NCBI RefSeq assembly: GCF_014201715.1
Contig: NZ_JACHFD010000004.1
Coordinates: 186,001-250,000 of the forward strand
Origin: Haloferula luteola
Lineage (GTDB): Bacteria; Verrucomicrobiota; Verrucomicrobiia; Verrucomicrobiales; Akkermansiaceae
DNA: 64,000 bases
Reading direction: 5' to 3'
The notes below the pieces were generated by a model that saw only the letters and a list, made by a program, of their open reading frames with translations, ran no database searches and was not told where the DNA came from. Shown in pieces: positions 61,543 to 64,000 of the stretch. A program made the translations under genes and the position numbers. Each line of letters starts with the position of its first letter. The stretch's first letter is position 1.

Positions 61543-63582
61543 GTGAAGTTTCTTCCATCTCACTTCAATTTGCGAAACGATGAAAAAAGAATCGATAATC
61601 CCGGGCCACGGAGGTGGTCCTTGATGATAGGCACATGGGCGTTATGGGGAGCGCTATCTCAGGTCCAAGCTCAAGACCAAGAGGAACCTGCTAGTCATGG
61701 AGGAAGTTATGAAGCGGGGCTTCAAGGGGCGGAAAAGGTGCTGAAGGGGCGTCCCTATGCACCTTATGCGAACCGCGCTTTTGCCACGAACGTCTATTTC
61801 GGAGACACTCACGTACACACGGCGCTCTCTCCGGATGCCGGGGGGGCGGGCACGACCTTGGGACCGCGCGAGGCTTATCGGTTTGCGCGCGGTGAACAGG
61901 TGGTCAGCAATACCGGTCAGCCGAATAAGCTGCGTGTTCCCTACGATTTCTTTATGATCACCGATCACTCGGATGCGATGGGGGTGATTCAGGATATCGT
62001 CAAAGGCACGCCTGCGATTCTCGCCGACCCGGACGGCCGGAAATATCATGAGGATTTCAATGCAGGGGGCGATGTCGCGAGTAAGGCGATGTGGCGATTG
62101 ATTGAGCAATTTGGGCAAGGCAAACTGCCCGATGCGCTGAATTGTCAGCCCGGCAATCCCGCATTCGACGCAGTATGGCAGGACATCATCAGTGCTGCGG
62201 AGGAGTACAACGAACCGGGCAAGTTCACGGCCTTCATCGCCTTCGAATGGACATCACTTGAGAAGGGCAACAACTTGCACCGCAATGTGATTTTCCGCGA
62301 TGGTGGTGAACGGGCCCGTCAGGTTTCCGCCTACACCACGACCCCTCCTCAAGGCTCCAACAATCCCCGCGATTTGTGGAAGTGGATGCAGGCCTATGAA
62401 GACAAGACGGGCGGTGATGTGCTCGCCATCCCTCACAATGGGAATCTGTCGAATGGGATGATGTTCGCGATGCAGGACGATTTCAACGATGGGGCTCCCT
62501 TGGATCGGGATTACGCCGAGCAACGCCAGAAGTGGGAGCGTCTCTATTAGGCGACGCAGATGAAAGGAGATGGCGAAGCCCATCCGATGTTGTCGCCCGA
62601 CGATGAGTTTGCGGATTTTGAAACGTGGGATTATGGGAACCCCGATGCCACCGAAGCGAAGAAGCCTGAGATGCTGCAGGCGGAGTATGCTCGATCCGGC
62701 TTGCAGAATGGCCTGATCCTCGAGGAGAAACTGGGCGTCAATCCCTTCAAGTTTGGTCTCGTGGGCGCGGGGGATAACCACGTCGCCATGCCCAGTCCTG
62801 ACAACGAGAGTTTTTTCGGCAAGTACGCTACCTACGAGCCCTCGGCCCATCGCATCATCGAAGATGGGAAGCTCCACATCGCTCTGGAGAACAAGGATCT
62901 CGATCTCAAACTCTACAGCTATGAATACATCACCTCCGGATTGACGGCCGTGTGGGCCACCGAGAACACCCGTGGGGCATTGTTCGACGCGATGGAGCGG
63001 CGGGAAACTTATGCGACGACCGGGACTCGCATACGTGTCCGCTTGTTCGGTGGGTGGGACTTCGAGAAGGAGGACGCCCACCGCCGTGATCTTGCCCTGA
63101 TTGGTTACACCAAGGGGGTGCCGATGGGCTCCGATTTGCTCAAGCGCACGGGCGATAAGGCACCGAGTTTCCTGGTTTATGCGCTGCGGGATGCGATGGG
63201 GGCGAATCTCGATCGAGTTCAGATCATCAAGGGTTGGCTCGACAAGGACGGCGAAGCTCAAGAGCGGGTTTATGATGTGGCGGTTTCCGGGGCGCGGAAG
63301 ATTGGCCCGGATGGCCGCTGCAAAGAGAAGGTGGGCGACACCGTGGATCTCAGCATTCCTAGCTGGACGAACACCATCGGTGCACCCGAGTTGGGCGACG
63401 TGTGGACGGATCCTGATTTTGATCCGGCTTTGAAAGCTTTCTACTATGCGCGGGTGATTGAGATCCCAACGCCTCGGTGGACGGCCTACGACAAGGTGAA
63501 GTATCAACTCGAGCTTCCTGACGAGGTTCCGCTGAAGACGACCGAGCGGGCCTACACTTCACCGATTTGGTACACGCCTTGA
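61543..63582 (+). pseudogene. DUF3604 protein gene with an in-frame TAG
   Basis: One frame from 61543 to 63582 encodes a DUF3604 protein (secreted, PHP-like fold) except for TAG at 62548-62550. Before it: NVYFGDTHVHTALSPDAGG (metal-site His), FMITDHSDAMG, WTSLEKGNNLHRNVIF and AIPHNGNLSNGMMF. After it the family continues without frame loss: [22 protein letters not shown] and [27 protein letters not shown] suggests a GAG-to-TAG change. The leader region is also unclear: the best Met-Lys-Lys start (61580) is out of frame. The gene is decayed, read through, or carries sequencing errors. Confidence 0.85.
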
Positions 63583-63651
63583 GGGAGCGTGTTTTGAATT
63601 TGTATCATGAAGGCGGTCCGACAGCTTGGGGTCCCGATATTGGTCGCGTAG

Positions 63652-64000
63652 ATGGTCACGCGGTCTCATGCCTGCCAGATCTGTGTTCCTGTGCCGGAAG
63701 TTTCGGTGGCGGATCGTTTGCTGGCGGCATCGGTGGCGGTGCTGGCCCGTGAAGATTCGGCGAACTGCTTTCGATATCAGACATGGGAGGTTCTCAAGGG
63801 GGCGGACCTGGATGTTTCGCCGGACTTGTTCGTGGATTCTCAGGTCAGGAGGCAACTCGCCAGCCGTCCGGCCGCGACGGTGCTGTGTGTGCAGTCGCCG
63901 GATGGGGAGTGGCGTCGGCTGGGATGGGTGACTCCAGAGAACCGTGGAGTGATTGACGACATTTTGCGCGATGCGGGGGTCTGGCGGAAAGATCCTGTAC
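63652..64000 (+). CDS. secreted hypothetical protein, 3' end outside window
   Basis: Open to the window end (116 codons seen). After ATG 63652 the protein reads MVTRSHACQICVPVPE, then VAVLAREDSANCFRYQTWEVLKGADLDV and TVLCVQSPDGEWRRLGWVTPENRGVIDDIL, a coherent domain without a known name. The 14 codons before, from ATG 63607 (MKAVRQLGVPILVA), look like a signal peptide joined in frame except for TAG at 63649-63651. With a sense codon there, the leader and the Cys would form a normal exported start. It follows the broken DUF3604 gene by 25 bp and is probably its operon partner. Confidence 0.7.
   Translation, partial: MVTRSHACQICVPVPEVSVADRLLAASVAVLAREDSANCFRYQTWEVLKGADLDVSPDLFVDSQVRRQLASRPAATVLCVQSPDGEWRRLGWVTPENRGVIDDILRDAGVWRKDPV

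Overview
The window is GC-rich bacterial chromosome, about 64 kb. The gene families suggest a Verrucomicrobiota-like organism: the paired ECF sigma and YfbK-type anti-sigma genes, Rex next to XylA, DUF3604, many signal-peptide proteins, and a urea/guanidine carboxylase cluster. This placement is inference; no rRNA or marker gene is present.

Layout. 1-8.6 kb: an ABC transporter (permease cut by the window edge, then ATPase), a type III glutamine-synthetase-like enzyme and a creatininase-family amidohydrolase, then a MarR regulator, a SUMF1-fold protein, a TIM-barrel isomerase, a Rieske oxygenase and a secreted serine beta-lactamase-fold hydrolase. 8.7-22.7 kb: an FAD monooxygenase gene split in two by a 12.8 kb accessory island. 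Removing the island at a GACCA direct repeat restores the reading frame. The island carries short-chain dehydrogenases, DoxX, a Tat-exported alcohol dehydrogenase, TetR and AraC regulators, a GNAT, a large Rieske protein and transposase remnants. 22.7-30.1 kb: a NikR-like regulator with a near-perfect NikR box, two DUF1989 urea-carboxylase-associated proteins, a urea/guanidine carboxylase and allophanate hydrolase. Together these form a catabolic route from guanidine or urea to ammonia and CO2, and the upstream transporter and GlnT probably supply uptake and nitrogen assimilation.

31.5-41.2 kb: a type I-E CRISPR-Cas locus on the minus strand, in the order cas3, cse1, cse2, cas6e, cas7e, cas5e, cas1, cas2, then an array of 16 repeats. 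The 300 bp between cas3 and cse1 holds the most striking feature of the window. It is a miniature CRISPR: two degenerate repeats around a 20-nt pseudo-spacer. The first 16 nt of the pseudo-spacer match a site 77 bp away that has an AAG PAM, and the only mismatch is at position 6. This is the signature of a CreR/CreA-type crRNA-like regulator of cas expression or of a toxin RNA.

41.8-48.5 kb: an operon of four secreted proteins of unknown role. They include a calcium-repeat metzincin-like protein and two proteins built from a 190-residue repeat (five copies in all). 48.8-64 kb: a secreted beta-propeller-like protein, a GH43 arabinanase-like enzyme, EutBC with an AraC regulator, XylA, Rex, an ECF sigma/anti-sigma pair, a dCMP deaminase, a DoxDA-like membrane protein, a TPR protein, NadD, a DUF3604 gene broken by an in-frame TAG, and the start of another gene that also has an in-frame TAG in its signal-peptide region.
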